Shown: positions 11,865-22,881 of the stretch, one piece after another
How positions within the stretch are numbered: the first letter of the stretch is position 1
How the letters are laid out: the number at the start of each line of letters is the position of its first letter
NCBI GenBank assembly: GCA_009760855.2
Contig: WPIO01000123.1
Location: forward strand, 496,001-560,000
Length of the DNA: 64,000 bases
Direction: 5' to 3'
Source of the DNA: Cristatella mucedo
Lineage: Eukaryota > Bryozoa > Phylactolaemata > Cristatellidae
Translations under genes and position numbers: made by a program
Notes under the pieces: model-generated
Databases searched by the model: none
Told to the model about the DNA's origin: nothing
Seen by the model: the letters and a program-made list of their open reading frames with translations, nothing else

Positions 11865-11990
11865 TAGTAATAATAACAATAATAATACTAATAATAATAA
11901 TACACTTTGTGAAGCACCCTCAGAGAACTCATTCCCTTTCTAGAGACTTTACATATGCTGCACAGGAAGAATGATTGATTAATTCAATCG
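11865..11990 (-). mobile_element. L2-like LINE 3' tail
   Basis: An AAT-repeat tail and a degraded hairpin (gaagcaccctcagagaactcattccctttctagagacttta). Only about 120 bases remain. Confidence 0.8.
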
Positions 11991-12574
11991 CACAGAAAGT
12001 ACAAAGCTCAGAATAATTATGTAGACAAAATAACTACTCTTAGAATAAAACCTGAGGTTAACAGTATTATTCAAGACTAACTACTTGGACTAATGTAACC
12101 AGCATGACACACTTAATAGGAGCTGATTTAATGGCATCGAGCTTGGCAGATAACTTGTTTTATGATTCGATGTGTGGAAACGTGTCGTTTAGGTGGAAAG
12201 CAGAGCAACAGCAAAATTAGCCATAGAAGGCTAAATGCGCTTTTCAATCAGGTATTCCCCTTGCTGCCAGCACATGGTTAGCTGCTAGAGAATACGGTTG
12301 GAAATTCCCTACTGTAAAGCTGCCTACACTGCTGGCAACAGCTCTAATGCAGTACTACACAAGTAGCTAGTATTTCTATTTATGTAAGTAAAGTGGTACT
12401 ACCACTTTCATTTACCACATATAAAATAGCACATACAATAAACCAAGCAATTGCCAAAAAAACTTTTGAACACTGTTTGCATACTAACAGCTGAAAATTC
12501 AGATGTTCTCAGTGAGAAACAGGGCATCTAAATTAGTCCATACCTTAACGACATCGTATCTGAACTCATATGCC
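11991..12574. other. Unassigned sequence
   Basis: No gene or known repeat recognised. Confidence 0.4.
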
Positions 12575-13045
12575 TAAAACTAGCCTTAGTAAAAGTAACT
12601 GGGACCTGCTATTCGCAAAGCAAGCATTCGGCTGGAAGGGCATTAATTGTAGGAAGATATGCTACATAAAGACTTTTGTTCGGCCATTTGGAGTCAATCA
12701 GACAAAATGTATCTAGTGGCTGCTGGGAAATGCTGCCTACCCCTTCATGATAAATAGTGGAGCTTGGCAGCAAACCTTAGGTTGATATTTGCCCTAATAC
12801 GGGTAATAATAATGATAGTACCTTTGCTGTATCACCTACAGAGAACTATAGCTCTTCATGGGTACTTTGTGTTTGTAGAAAAGGAAGTATAATCGAAAGT
12901 GTAGCCCTAGCATGCTCCAAGGACAAGTGTGCATCAGGTGCAGATAGCAACCGAACAACTGGCCATTCCCTCCTCAGGCAAACACATGGTGACCTTATAG
13001 GGACTAAGGATGAAAATTCCTTCTACTAATGAGGCCTGCTGCTAG
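12575..13045. repeat. Interspersed repeat R1, copy 2
   Basis: The uninterrupted counterpart of 8330-9060. It shows acataaagacttttgttcggcc where copy 1 has the L2 tail. Confidence 0.65.
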
Positions 13046-13358
13046 GAGCAGTTCAGATGTAGACCGAAGTGATTGCCTGGCTGTTCCATTAATTTGGCAC
13101 TGGGGCAGCTCTCAGGTTAGCGGCCATAATAGCCTTTGCCTTAGTGGGCTGACTAGGGCACCTAGGGCAACCTGTAGCTGCTCAGGTTAAAATGGAGCTT
13201 TGGTCAGACAAAGAGCTTTGGTCAGGATGTGGACCGACTATCGTACTCCATTAGACACAGAGCAGAAGGATGGCAGGCTGGCACAGCGAATAAGCCAAGG
13301 ATGGACACCAAAAGCAGGGGTCCAACAAAGTAACAGCTAAGCTCAAAGGGTTATGAGG

Positions 13359-13422
13359 GCAGAGAGAGAAAGAGAGAGAGACAGAGAGAGACACACACAC
13401 AGAGACAGAGACAGAGAGAAAC

Positions 13423-13478
<56 letters not shown>
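13359..13478. repeat. (GA)n microsatellite
   Basis: About 120 bases of near-pure GA/CA dinucleotides produce spurious Arg-Glu or Leu-Ser frames on either strand. Confidence 0.95.
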
Positions 13479-13482
<4 letters not shown>

Positions 13483-13591
13483 AACGAGACGACTGGCAGC
13501 TCGGGCGGGGCTGCAGCTTCGGTAGTAGGTGCGAGACTATGCGTCAAGAGCACGAGAGTCGAACCTACGGCGACGAACAGCTAATGTAATG

Positions 13592-13815
13592 AAATGTATT
13601 TTGCATAGCACACTCACAGCCTAAGCGGCTTTTGGTACTCAATTGATAGCCATCAGACTTCTTCTCACGAAACAAAGAGAAAGTGGGAGGCATAGCAGAG
13701 TCAGGAGAGCAGTTGAGGTATTGAGTAGCATGGAAGTAGCAGCTCAGGACTGCTGTAAAGGATGAGCCGTAGTCGGCAGTAGGAGAGTAGTTGTCGTTGC
13801 GTAAGAATTGTAAAC
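13592..13815 (-). mobile_element. LINE family B, 3' fragment
   Basis: Reversed copy of the repeat at 51-285 and 18197-18611 (gcatagcacactcacagcctaagcgg...gttgcgtaagaattgt). No RT. Confidence 0.65.
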
Positions 13816-16800
13816 CATATTATCATGCCATTAAGTAATTGCATACAATTGAGAACATTTTTTGTATCCATTTACTAGTGAAGTTTCTTGGTCTAATTGG
13901 CAAAAGCTAGTAAGGCAGCAGCTTTTTTGTTTGTGGAGTGAGAAATATAATTAAAATTGCTCGGGTAAAAGGTCTAGCTTACAATTCGCTTGAGCACCAG
14001 CAGCCACAGTGAACACATTCAACCATCCTATTCTTGCTTAGGCTAGTGAAATGTGCCTCACTTTCAAATTTCCCGCTGACCCCCTTGCTTTCAAAACAGG
14101 AAGAACTAAAATTTCTGGATGGCTTCAAGATTTAGTGGCCCGTGGTCGGATCACTCAGCAGCACGACCGAGCTTCAAGTCTCGTGTCTCCCGAAACCGGG
14201 CATTTATTAGGAAATGACTTTTGGATGCCAACTCACTAAAATACCTATGGTAGTCGATGCAAACTGATCCCAATCCTCCCACTTGCATTTTCCAGCAAGC
14301 CTCCGGCTCAATTAGAAGACTGCTCTTGGCTAATCAGATATCCAGTAGTACAGCCTGGTGATAAATTATCTCTCTCAGCTAGCTCTACTGGTTTTGAATT
14401 TACAAGCACCAAGCCGAATAAGCTAAGCAATTTAAGTTCCCACATATCAAATCTCTTTTCATAGTGATGTGGTTAAAAGACTTGCGATGCAATAAAACCT
14501 GCTCGTAAACATTAGGAATAATCCAGACTAGCGGCTCTGACCGATTTAGCTTGCAGGACATGCACCGACCAAATTACTATCGTCGGTCGCAGGTTTAGAA
14601 CTAGCAATTGTGGCAGTAATTAAGCCTCAAAGGTTCAAAGTATGCGTTCCCCTATCTTGACATCGAACTGAGTTAACTTACCTTTACTTCGGCCACACTG
14701 CAGTAATCCGATCAGCTACGGCTAGTGGCTGTGTGCAAATGCCAGTTGTCCACTCCACCGTAAAGGTCAAACGGCCATGTAAGGCACTAGGCATTCCTAA
14801 TACGGGGATTTCCCTAGCAATCAAATTGACCAAGGGGTTAAGTATGGCGGTAAAAGGAGTTATCCCTCAAAATGACCGCTAATAGGGGGAAGTTGTCCCT
14901 CCAAAGCATGTTTAAAAAATATTGTACGAAGACGGGTAAACTGATTGGCATGAAAATTGGCACGAAGAACACCGGTACCATTAGCGATCGTTTGATATAA
15001 TATATCTGATGTTTTGACCTTATGGTGACCTTTAAAAGTCCAAGGTCACGTATAGGACTGCTGGTAAAAGTCAACTCCTCAGTTTTCCGGTCAGAAAATT
15101 TTTTTTGTAGAAATATAGCAAACCAATCAAAAAATGCAGGACATTTCACTTGTCACTCCCCCCACAAAAAATTTTTTTGACATGTCAAACTGTTGACTGC
15201 CATCACGAACACAGCCCACGGACACTTTGTGACAGGCACATTATATGCATACAAACCCATCATGCATACATGCCCAGGTGAGGAGTGACAAGACAGGTGA
15301 GCTCCACCTATATTCCAAGTTTCACACAGATCGGCCCAGTATCGACCAAGTTGTACACTGTACCAGGTACCAAGTACTACTGTTGTGACAGCACACAGAG
15401 AAGCCAATTTAAGGTGCCAAAGCATGTAGGTGACATGGAATAACAAGAGCGTTACTATATTTGTCGCCATACAACATCAAAACACATAATTAGGAGCACG
15501 TAATTCAAATTTCACGTTGATTGGGTCACAAGTAGCCTACCTGTGACATTTTCACGCCATGTGAGTGAAAGGATGACAAAGGCTTAGCACGACAAACACA
15601 GCCAGTTTTGACCAAAACAAGTCAATCTACTGAGGTCCAATACGCATGCGAGAAGGCTAGAATGATTCTGTAATTACAATCAATCATACATTCCAAAGTT
15701 TTAAGGATCTCGGATCATCATTTTAGAAGATATGACATAAATGACAGCAGGCATTGGACTGTCCTATGCAGATAAACTTGAGAACTCCAAGGTATAACCA
15801 AGAGGCAGCACTAGAAAACGCTATAATCACACGAACAATTCAATAAATAGATAAACATGGATCTTAGGAATAGGTCAACCTAACAAGAACCTTATACAGC
15901 CTAAGCAGATCATATCCGCGATATCATACGGCAGGCCGGCAATCCAGGGTACAGCCGGGCGGCTCACCGGCATTCGCCAATACAAATATGTAACTAGTAA
16001 CGACGTAAATGAGAACTTGAAATCACCTAAATTTCCTTGAATAGAAATGAATCAACCTTTTCAGACTGGCTTCCAGTAAACGACGCGCTAGTTCCATCAA
16101 GTCACCACGCTGACCGGCCGCCGAAGAAAGGACTACTCGCGGCCGTCGCCTCGTGCGTTATGGCGGCTACAGGAACTGAATCAGCTGTCCCAGGATTCAT
16201 GCTGTGCCGTGATAATGGAGTCCTTAGTTACGGCGGCCCCGGCAGCAGTAAATTCTCAATACATTATCCCTAATGTTCGTCTACTGGCCGAACGACAGTC
16301 ACTCCCGGTTTGTGATCTGATGTAAACATACCAATGTTAGCAGGGTTCTGCCAAGTAAATAAGGAGTGGGCCTTGTAATGCCGTTTACCGCCAGTTGCTA
16401 TGGGCGGGGCGGGGAAGCAGAGGCGGGACTAGACACCCTGCCGATAGGCGGTTTACTCTTTTATCATCTTGTTGTACTACCAGTCGGACGTTTGATCTCG
16501 AGGGATGTGTCATTTCCGGAATTTTTTTACGTTTTATCATTTCCCAGTTATTTTTTGAGGGTCCGTTTAGGGCTGAATAGCTTATATTCGCAGAGTTCAC
16601 CAGAAAACCGCAGTTCCGGCTCAGTTATTTTTCAAACAAAATTATTTTGTTGAGCTCGATGTACGACTTCCGGTTTAGATAGGTCTTACATAATAATTGT
16701 ATTGACTTTGTTCCAGTCATCTTACAACCACCAAAATTTGAGCTTGCATTTATAACTAGTTTATCTTTAATACGCGAATTTCAAATAAATTGACCATTTT

Positions 16801-16840
16801 TTGTGGACCTACCTCCTTATTTCAGAGGCTAGCCCCTAAA
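13816..16840. other. Unassigned sequence, including a CpG-rich stretch
   Basis: Scattered open frames of 60-105 codons have no recognisable domains. Bases 16080-16460 are CpG- and GC-rich compared with the surroundings (many cgg/gcg), which could mark a promoter or first exon, but I see no gene to attach it to. Confidence 0.35.
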
Positions 16841-16987
16841 AAAAAACATTCACTTGATAAAGTAATTCCAGATATTGATAGTTCATATATTAGTATTCTT
16901 ATAGAAATGTGTGATACATGTGATAAACTAATGGAAAGTCACAGTAAGATAAAGGAGATGCTTATAGAAGCAAATAAAAAATCTTAA
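16790..16987 (+). CDS. Small ORF at left edge of Polinton-like fragment A, unknown
   Basis: 65 codons. The AT-rich, Lys/Ile/Glu-rich C-terminal part (from about residue 20: HSLDKVIPDIDSSYISILIE) fits the codon use of the Polinton-like genes that follow. The first ~18 codons lie in a different sequence context, so the natural start is doubtful. It could be the truncated end of a larger gene cut by the fragment border near 16841. No domain recognised. Confidence 0.35.
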   Translation: MTIFCGPTSLFQRLAPKKKHSLDKVIPDIDSSYISILIEMCDTCDKLMESHSKIKEMLIEANKKS

Positions 16988-17034
16988 ACCCCAAAAACAA
17001 AATTAGGAGTGCAAATTAATTGAATAATAAATAG

Positions 17035-17286
17035 ATGGATGTAAGAATATTCGGAATGTTATGCTGCAAAGACACTTTAGATGTTTTAAAATACATACTC
17101 GACAGAAAACTTAGTTCTTATAAATTTAATGATTTCATTTTAACATTGAATGATTCACAGATTACTTCACTTTTTAATATTTGTAATGAAAGTGAGAGAT
17201 TAGATGAAGAACTTACGAAATACAGTGATTCTTGTATAAATGATAGAAAAGCCATTCAAAATCTACAAGAGAGTTTTGGTTTGTAA
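17035..17286 (+). CDS. Small ORF in Polinton-like fragment A, unknown
   Basis: 83 codons, starting MDVRIFGMLCC, with an acidic helical-looking second half (NICNESERLDEELTKY). It sits 52 bases before the start of the conserved membrane-type protein gene and is read in the same direction, so the two may share a transcript. No homologous frame was found elsewhere in the window and no family is recognised. Codon use is AT-rich like its neighbours. Confidence 0.4.
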   Translation: MDVRIFGMLCCKDTLDVLKYILDRKLSSYKFNDFILTLNDSQITSLFNICNESERLDEELTKYSDSCINDRKAIQNLQESFGL

Positions 17287-17338
17287 TTACAATAGACTTT
17301 AAATCTGTGTGCATGTATTTTTTATTATTATATAGGAA

Positions 17339-17976
17339 ATGGAAGCAGTTACTGATCCAATGCTTGCAACTTCTGCAGTAGCACTTAAATCTTATGTAGA
17401 TTATTTTTTTAGGTCAATAATGACGGCATATGATGAACAACTAGTCAGTTCTGATGTTTCAAATATGACTGATGACTCTGTTAATGTTCACCTCAAAAGC
17501 ACCACCTTTGCAAACTTATGAACAAAGGATGAATGCTTTAACTTCACAAAGTGAAAGACTAACAAATGCAATTGAAGATTGGGGAATGATGAAGGATGGT
17601 AAAATTAATTAATCAAGGAGTTGACATTGGTGTATCAGGAAAAGTACAAAAATCGGAAGTCAAAAACAGATTGAACTATACGAAGTACGGAAGGAAATTA
17701 GTGGAGGAGGGTAGTGTGAATTCTTCACCTGAATTAAAGAGAGATATTAAGAAAATTGAAGCAAGTACGGTTGGTGGTACAAAAAAGTGCGACTATAAAA
17801 TGGAGGGTTCTATGCTTAATGCTATATTGTTTGCACAAGTATCAAGTGATGAAATAGATAGAGAAGTTGAAAAATTACTAGTTGATATGAAGAAACGATG
17901 CAGCAACTACAAATCGGTGAATCTAACAAGTTTATTATCATCTGGTTATGTGTACTTGAAGTTTAGTCTAGCATAA
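17339..17976 (+). pseudogene. Conserved Polinton-associated protein of unknown function (copy A)
   Basis: Two frames joined by frameshifts near 17480-17600. The middle (YEQRMNALTSQSERLTNAIE) matches HEERMSVLSLQRERLNNAIA in the minus-strand gene at 29655-30480. The C-terminal part (VKNRL, then ELKRDIKKIEASTVGG, then a KKRC end) matches the same gene downstream. The membrane-spanning segment of that copy is not clear here. The gene converges on the HNH-AP2 gene, overlapping its 3' end by about 30 bases, and element 1 has the same convergence. Function unknown; the helical repeats and conserved neighbourhood suggest a structural or membrane role, but that is inference. Confidence 0.55.
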
Positions 17977-18790
17977 TTTAAATGCAATCGTATCGCTTCT
18001 AGATCTTTTGCTATCGCTGCTTCTTCAGGGTCGTCATATAAACCCAAGTGATATGTATGTCCATTTATTGTAATATTTGACTCTTACTTATTTAATCTCT
18101 TGTCAAAACTAACCCTTATAAATCCTGTTGTGTTATTTTTTCTTATTCCTTTATTTCTACTATTCTGTGCATTAGTTGCCTCACGTAATGTATGTATCTC
18201 CGTCAGTAACTCCACAAAGTCATAAAGACCATGTGGGTGTTATGCAGGAGAGTTTTGTATAGCACACTCACAGCCTAAGCGGCTTTCGGCACGCATTCGG
18301 TAGCCAACAGACTTCGTCTCACGGCACAAAGAGAAAGTGGGAAGCATAGCAGAGTTAGGAGAGCAGTTGAGGTAGTGAGTAGCATAGAAGTAGCAGTTCT
18401 GGACCACTGAAAAAGATGTGCCATAGTCGGCATTTGGAGAGTAGATGTCGTTGCGTAAGAATTGTGGAAGCGAGTTCCACAGTCTAGGACCTGCAGAGCT
18501 AAAGCTTCTGTCGCCAACTGTCTTTAAGCGGAGGAATGGGACAGCCAATTTATTGTCCACACAGGACCTGAGGGCGCGAACAGGCTGAAACTGATGCAGC
18601 AGTTCAGCTAGGTATGTAAATTATTAAAACGATAATTTAGTTTATCGTTATCGATGTGGTCTATTTCATGCAAATGTATTTTGCCCGTTACTATTAAAAA
18701 TGCAAGTCTATGAGAAGCATATTTTTTACCATCAATATATATGTAACTAGTATTTTCTTATCTTGTAAATCAGTAAAATCTTGTCGTTGA
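17946..18790 (-). pseudogene. HNH-AP2 type endonuclease gene, split by LINE B (fragment A)
   Basis: Read on the minus strand. The HNH part around 18770-18620 shows ASHRLAFLIVTGK, then HEIDHIDND and YRFNNL, the zinc/metal beta-beta-alpha core of HNH nucleases with HRLA and the D-H-x-N-x-D signature. After LINE B (18197-18611) it resumes as REATNAQNSRNK, NTTGFIRVSFDK, a GHTYHLGLYDDPEEAA AP2-like DNA-binding beta-sheet, then KDLEAIRLHLNYA and a stop at 17946. One in-frame stop occurs between NK and ES. Such HNH-AP2 proteins are usually mobile or viral DNA endonucleases. Related copies lie at 29493-29672 and 53241-53773. The N-terminus is not identified. Confidence 0.75.
18197..18611 (-). mobile_element. 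LINE family B insertion with target duplication
   Basis: ORF2 C-terminal frame (LAVPFLRLKTVGDRSF and GPRLWNSLPQFLRN), then a 3' end. The heptamer gtatgta flanks it at 18190-18196 and 18612-18618, consistent with a target-site duplication. It separates the HNH core from the AP2 half of the endonuclease gene. Confidence 0.8.
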
Positions 18791-19133
18791 AGAGAATTAA
18801 TTTAAATATTCCTTGCAATAATAATAATTATTCTATTAATATTTAACCAAAAATGAAAAGTAGCACGTTTCTCACTTGGATGACTGCTAAATTCTTAATC
18901 TATTTTTACATCACATTTACCTTTCTATAAATCTCCAGCAAGTAAACAAGAGACCACACAAAAACCTTTAATTCCTTTAAGATAAAATGCTTCTGCAACT
19001 GTTTCCAAAATTTTCCTCAAATCTACAATAAAAACGTGTGGAAACTCACTATACTTTTCAATAAAATATGAATTTTCCATCATATATTATTAATATTTTT
19101 TGATTTAAAATGTTTTTGTTATGAAGTAAAGTT
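18791..19133. other. AT-rich Polinton-like subterminal DNA
   Basis: No open frame recognised. Very AT-rich, leading into the terminal hairpin repeat. It may contain the lost N-terminus of the HNH gene. Confidence 0.4.
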
Positions 19134-19285
19134 TGTTGAGTAATCTGGGGTTTTTCCATTTGGTAGACACACACTCGAACAGAACATTTTGGAACGAGAT
19201 CGAGCCAGAGCGAGATCGAGAGAAAAAATGCTCTGTTCGAGGTGAGGCTGCCAAAGGGAAAAATCACACACTAATCCGGGAAGAC
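19134..19285. repeat. Polinton-like terminal hairpin repeat, type 2 (fragment A right end)
   Basis: About 150 bases, repeated at 57608-57755 in the same orientation. It is an interrupted palindrome: the left arm (ggtttttccatttggtagac...ctcgaacagaacatttt) pairs with the right arm (aaaatgctctgttcgag...gccaaagggaaaaatc) around a cgagatcgag-rich centre. AT-rich Polinton-like genes lie on its left and ordinary DNA on its right, so it is read as an element end. Confidence 0.65.
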
Positions 19286-19830
19286 ATTACATTACATTAG
19301 CAAGTGGAAAGGAGCGTAAAATCTCTTATTCTACAAAGCTGCGGATCCCTAGTACAGTAAGTTTAATGGCAGGACGACGGCTCGAGAGGACAGTGGCTTT
19401 ACTGATAGAATACTTGAAACTGTTCAATAGTACAGTGGCTTTAAAGGAAGGACGACGGCACGAGAGTAAAGTAAATTAAATGATAGGATTGTGGCCGAGG
19501 TCACGGGTGCTAGCCTAATCGCACTAGGGCCCCTTACTATCTATATCTAATTGGTCGTTTCGCATGGCCCTCGGGCGACAGCGGTTCACGGGTGATCGAC
19601 CGAGCACACAACACTTTACATAATACACACGCATGCACTATACAAAGGGGGAACTAAACAAGTCTACAGGGGTAAGTCCTGTACAGGGTAAACTACAGGG
19701 GCGCGAGATGACGCGGCAAGCGTTAACAAACGTGTTAGTTCTAAGAGTAGTGTATAAATGAGTGTTATGTAGCCTAGTGCTCATCAAATGACCTCATTCT
19801 CGAGACCCTGGTCTACATAACATTTATTTA
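19286..19830 (-). mobile_element. Possible solo LTR or other repeat
   Basis: On the minus strand the region starts TGTTATGTAGACCAGGGTCTCGAG, a TG...-type LTR-like start. Bases 19762-19821 also form a 60-base segment bounded by the inverted 10-mers tgttatgtag/ctacataaca. Two internal ggacgacggc(t/a)cgagag repeats occur near 19372 and 19450. No second LTR is visible, so the assignment is weak. Confidence 0.25.
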
Positions 19831-19888
19831 TATATTACTCTGAGATGTTCTAATTAAATCTTATTATATAAAGGTAGAACAAGTTGTA

Positions 19889-20047
19889 ATGATAAATAAA
19901 TTAATTAAAGAAAAATATCATTCATATTTGTCTCCAAATAATGATTATGTTATGCGGCGAGAGGGTGAAAAATTTAGCGGTCGAGCAAGACGTGTAAGAG
20001 AAGAAGCTAAAGAATGTACAGGACTTCTACCAAAATATCCATCTTAA
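19889..20047 (+). CDS. Small Polinton-like ORF, unknown (fragment B)
   Basis: 52 codons, starting MINKLIKEKYHSYLSP and ending CTGLLPKYPS. It is Lys/Arg/Glu-rich, AT-rich in codon use, and lies at the left edge of fragment B. No homologous frame was found in the other elements of the window and no family is recognised. Continuing AT-rich coding-like sequence runs to the hAT insertion at 20168, so this could be the N-terminal piece of a longer broken gene. Confidence 0.35.
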   Translation: MINKLIKEKYHSYLSPNNDYVMRREGEKFSGRARRVREEAKECTGLLPKYPS

Positions 20048-20167
20048 AGGCTAGTTTAGATGCATCAATTGCCAGTCTACAAACACCTACAACAATAAAA
20101 TCAGATACTACTATTCTTAAGAAAGTTGTTAAGAATAGTGAGTGGTCATTTGATAGAGACGCTAGAA

Positions 20168-22873
20168 CAGGGGTGTCCAACACGTGGCCCGCTGGCCACA
20201 ACCCGGTCCGCCAAGGTCTTCTATGCGGCCCGCAACGTTATCCCAAAAATATTTGTCACTCCATGTTTTTCTTTAATTTTTAATCATTACAAACGGCGAT
20301 ATAAGGCGGTGATGTACTTCACTCGCGCGTGAAGCGTGAAGGTGTCCGAATGGCTATTTTTGCGTGAAGGTAAAAGAATCGATTTATTTTGCTAGCCTTC
20401 ATGTGAACATTAAGGCGTGAAGGGGTAATGTATTTGTGCTACAGCGGTGCCATTACGATCGCATTTTTAACGCTTCAGCAAGCGGAATTAAATGTTTCAC
20501 ACTGTGGATAGAAAAAAAGAGCCGTTTCTTAGCTGCTGCTGCACGAACTGGAATCAGTCAGGTAGGTTTTTAAAAAAACGCGTATTGCCCAACTTACTTA
20601 CTAATACTAAGATATTGCTGTGATAAAATATAAATTAATCAATTCATAAGTGATCTGTTTTTTTTCACAGAGAAAAATGGCGGCGAACGTGAATACTAGC
20701 AAAAACGAAAACTCGATGCAGAAGGAAGACTTTTCAAAGCATCTTGGACTGTAGACTATTTTGTAATGGAATTATTTGGTACGATAATGTGCCTAATATG
20801 CCAAGAAAAAATTGCCGTTGCAAAGAAGTACAATGTTAAGCGACATTTTTCAACAAAGCATGGCGACAGGTACAACAGCCTGACTGGTCAACTTCGAATT
20901 GATCGCGTGAACTCGTTGATACAGAGCGTCATCGGACAGCAGTCATTTTTTACAGCAGTCAGCAACATGTCTGAGGCTTCAACCAAAGTAAGTTTTTCAA
21001 TAGCTGAAGCTATAGCTAAGCGGGGGGGGGGGAAGCATTTTCGGATGGTGCATTTGTTAAGGAATGCCTCGGGCTGTTTACTGGTGTGGTCTGTCCAGAA
21101 AATAAGTCAGAAGTAGAGAAAGTCAGTCTTTCTCATCAAACGGTTACGAGAAGAGTTGACTAGCTCGCTTCCAACATTGAAGAAAGTCTCACTAAAAGAC
21201 TTGCTGAATGCGAATTTTATTCTCTTTCGCTCGACAAAAGCACGGACAATAGCGATACGGCTAACCTGTCGGTGTTTGTACGCGGAGTTACAGGTAAGTT
21301 TGTCATTATCGAAGAGATGTTGGATATATGTTCATTGAAAGGCACTACAACGGGGAGGGATATTTTGGATCAGGTCAAGAGGGTCCTCACAAAATGTAAT
21401 CTTCCTGAAACTAAATTGATTGGTTTAACCACAGACGGAGCCCCTTCAATGACAGATAGACACCATGGATTTGTATCTTTAATTTTTAAAATTAGTACCT
21501 CACAAAATTGTCAGTCATCACAGCATCATCCACCAAGAACAGCTATGCGCAAAGGTCTTGAGCATGCAACATGTAATGAACAATGTAGTTTCAACAGTCG
21601 ATGTGACAAGGTCTCGTGAGCTAAACCACAGACAATCTCAGGCTTTCCTTGAAGAGTTGGGATCAGATAACTGTGATGTTATTTATTTCTGCCAAGTCCG
21701 TTGGCTAAGTAGGGCCAAAAAGTTAGCAAGGTTTTGGTCACTTCGGGACGAAATAAAAACATTTATGACAGAAAAGGGAAAAGATGTTGGCTTCCTCGAT
21801 GACCAGCAGTGGTTGAATGACTTGGCTTTTTTGATGGACATGACCAAACATCTTGCAGATCTTAGTGTCAAACTCCAAGGTAAGAATCAAATGGTCCATA
21901 AAATGTATGAGTGTGTTGTCGCGTTTGTGCAAAAGCTGAAACTTTTCCGGAAACACTTAGATCAGAAGAAACTGTTACATTTCACAACACTAGCAACAAG
22001 ATCGCCTGAAACGGGGGCTCATATGAAGTACTCCACTCTTGTTAGCAAACTTGTTGATGAATTCAAAGAGAGGTTTCAGGATTTCCAACAACATGCGGAT
22101 GACATGAACATGATTAGTAATCCATTTAATATCGATCCCTCGGATGCACCTGATGAATTTTAACTCGAACTAATCGACATTCATAATGACAGCAATTTAA
22201 AAACTTTTCTTGATCAGCATGACCTTGTTACTTTTTACAAGCAGTATGTTTCATCAGAGTCTTTTCCTAACCTAGCCAAACATGCTCGAAGGTATGTTGC
22301 ACTTTTTGGCAGTGCATATTGCTGTGAACAGCTTTTTTTCCAGACTGAAAAATGTGAAAACAAAGACTCGATCCGTTCTCACAGATGAACATTTATCAGG
22401 AATCCTTAGAATTGCCACATCCACGGTTGCAGCAGATGTCGACTTTTTATGCAAACAGAAACAATGCCAAATATCTCATTGATGCCTGCAGTGCAGAAGA
22501 CATTGAATACCTGTGGTATTTAATAATCTGAAGACATTAATATTACGCGAGTCCTTGTCATGTAATTTTGTAAGTTTTATAAGTTTCTGTCTTCATGTTA
22601 TTAAAATAAAAATCCAAAAGTAAAAGATTGGCCATAGTATCTATAGAATTATTTTCCAGGACACATGATTAAATTTTTATTATTTATTAATTTTAATTAT
22701 AATGCTAAAATACTATTGTATTGCGCTTTATTTATTAGGTATAATAGTAATAGTCATACTAAATTACGATCTTATTTTCTGACGCGGTCAACTGCGGCAA
22801 TTCACATGTGGCCCCGGGAACTGGTAAATTTTTGCAATCTGGCCCCCCAAGCAAAAAGGTTGGACACCCCTGC
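20168..22873 (+). mobile_element. hAT-superfamily DNA transposon, terminally complete
   Basis: The inverted termini caggggtgtccaac (20168) and gttggacacccctg (ending 22873) bound a 2.7-kb element. Eight-base flanks cgctagaa (20160-20167) and ctctagaa (22874-22881) match at seven of eight positions, the hAT target-duplication length. It splits Polinton-like fragment B. The internal transposase is inactivated. Confidence 0.95.
20677..22482 (+). pseudogene. hAT transposase (GTF2IRD2/ZBED-like group)
   Basis: Starts ATGGCGGCGAAC. After an early frameshift it shows a CxxC...H...H zinc finger (MCLICQEKIA ... VKRHFSTKH). Next come the RNase H-like core pieces SLDKSTDNSDTA (first acidic residue region) and GLTTDGAPSMT, then CQVRWLSRAKKLARFW. 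Last is the C-terminal hATC dimerisation block with AYCCEQLFSRLKNVKTKTRS and LTDEHLSGILRI. Breaks: a frameshift in the first 30 codons, one at the ten-G run near 21023-21032, others near 21150 and 21540, and a stop at 22161-22163. The hATC motif and domain order are typical of animal hATs. Not expected to be active; the terminal repeats are intact, so mobilisation in trans was possible. Confidence 0.9.
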
Positions 22874-22881
22874 TCTAGAAG

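Noticed and set aside
13251-13589. Ser/Leu-rich and Arg/Glu-rich open frames
   Set aside because: Products of the (GA)n microsatellite on opposite strands.
19058-19267. Similar minus-strand frames at 19058-19267 and 57473-57730
   Set aside because: Similarity is due to the terminal hairpin repeat; no conserved coding pattern is apparent outside it.
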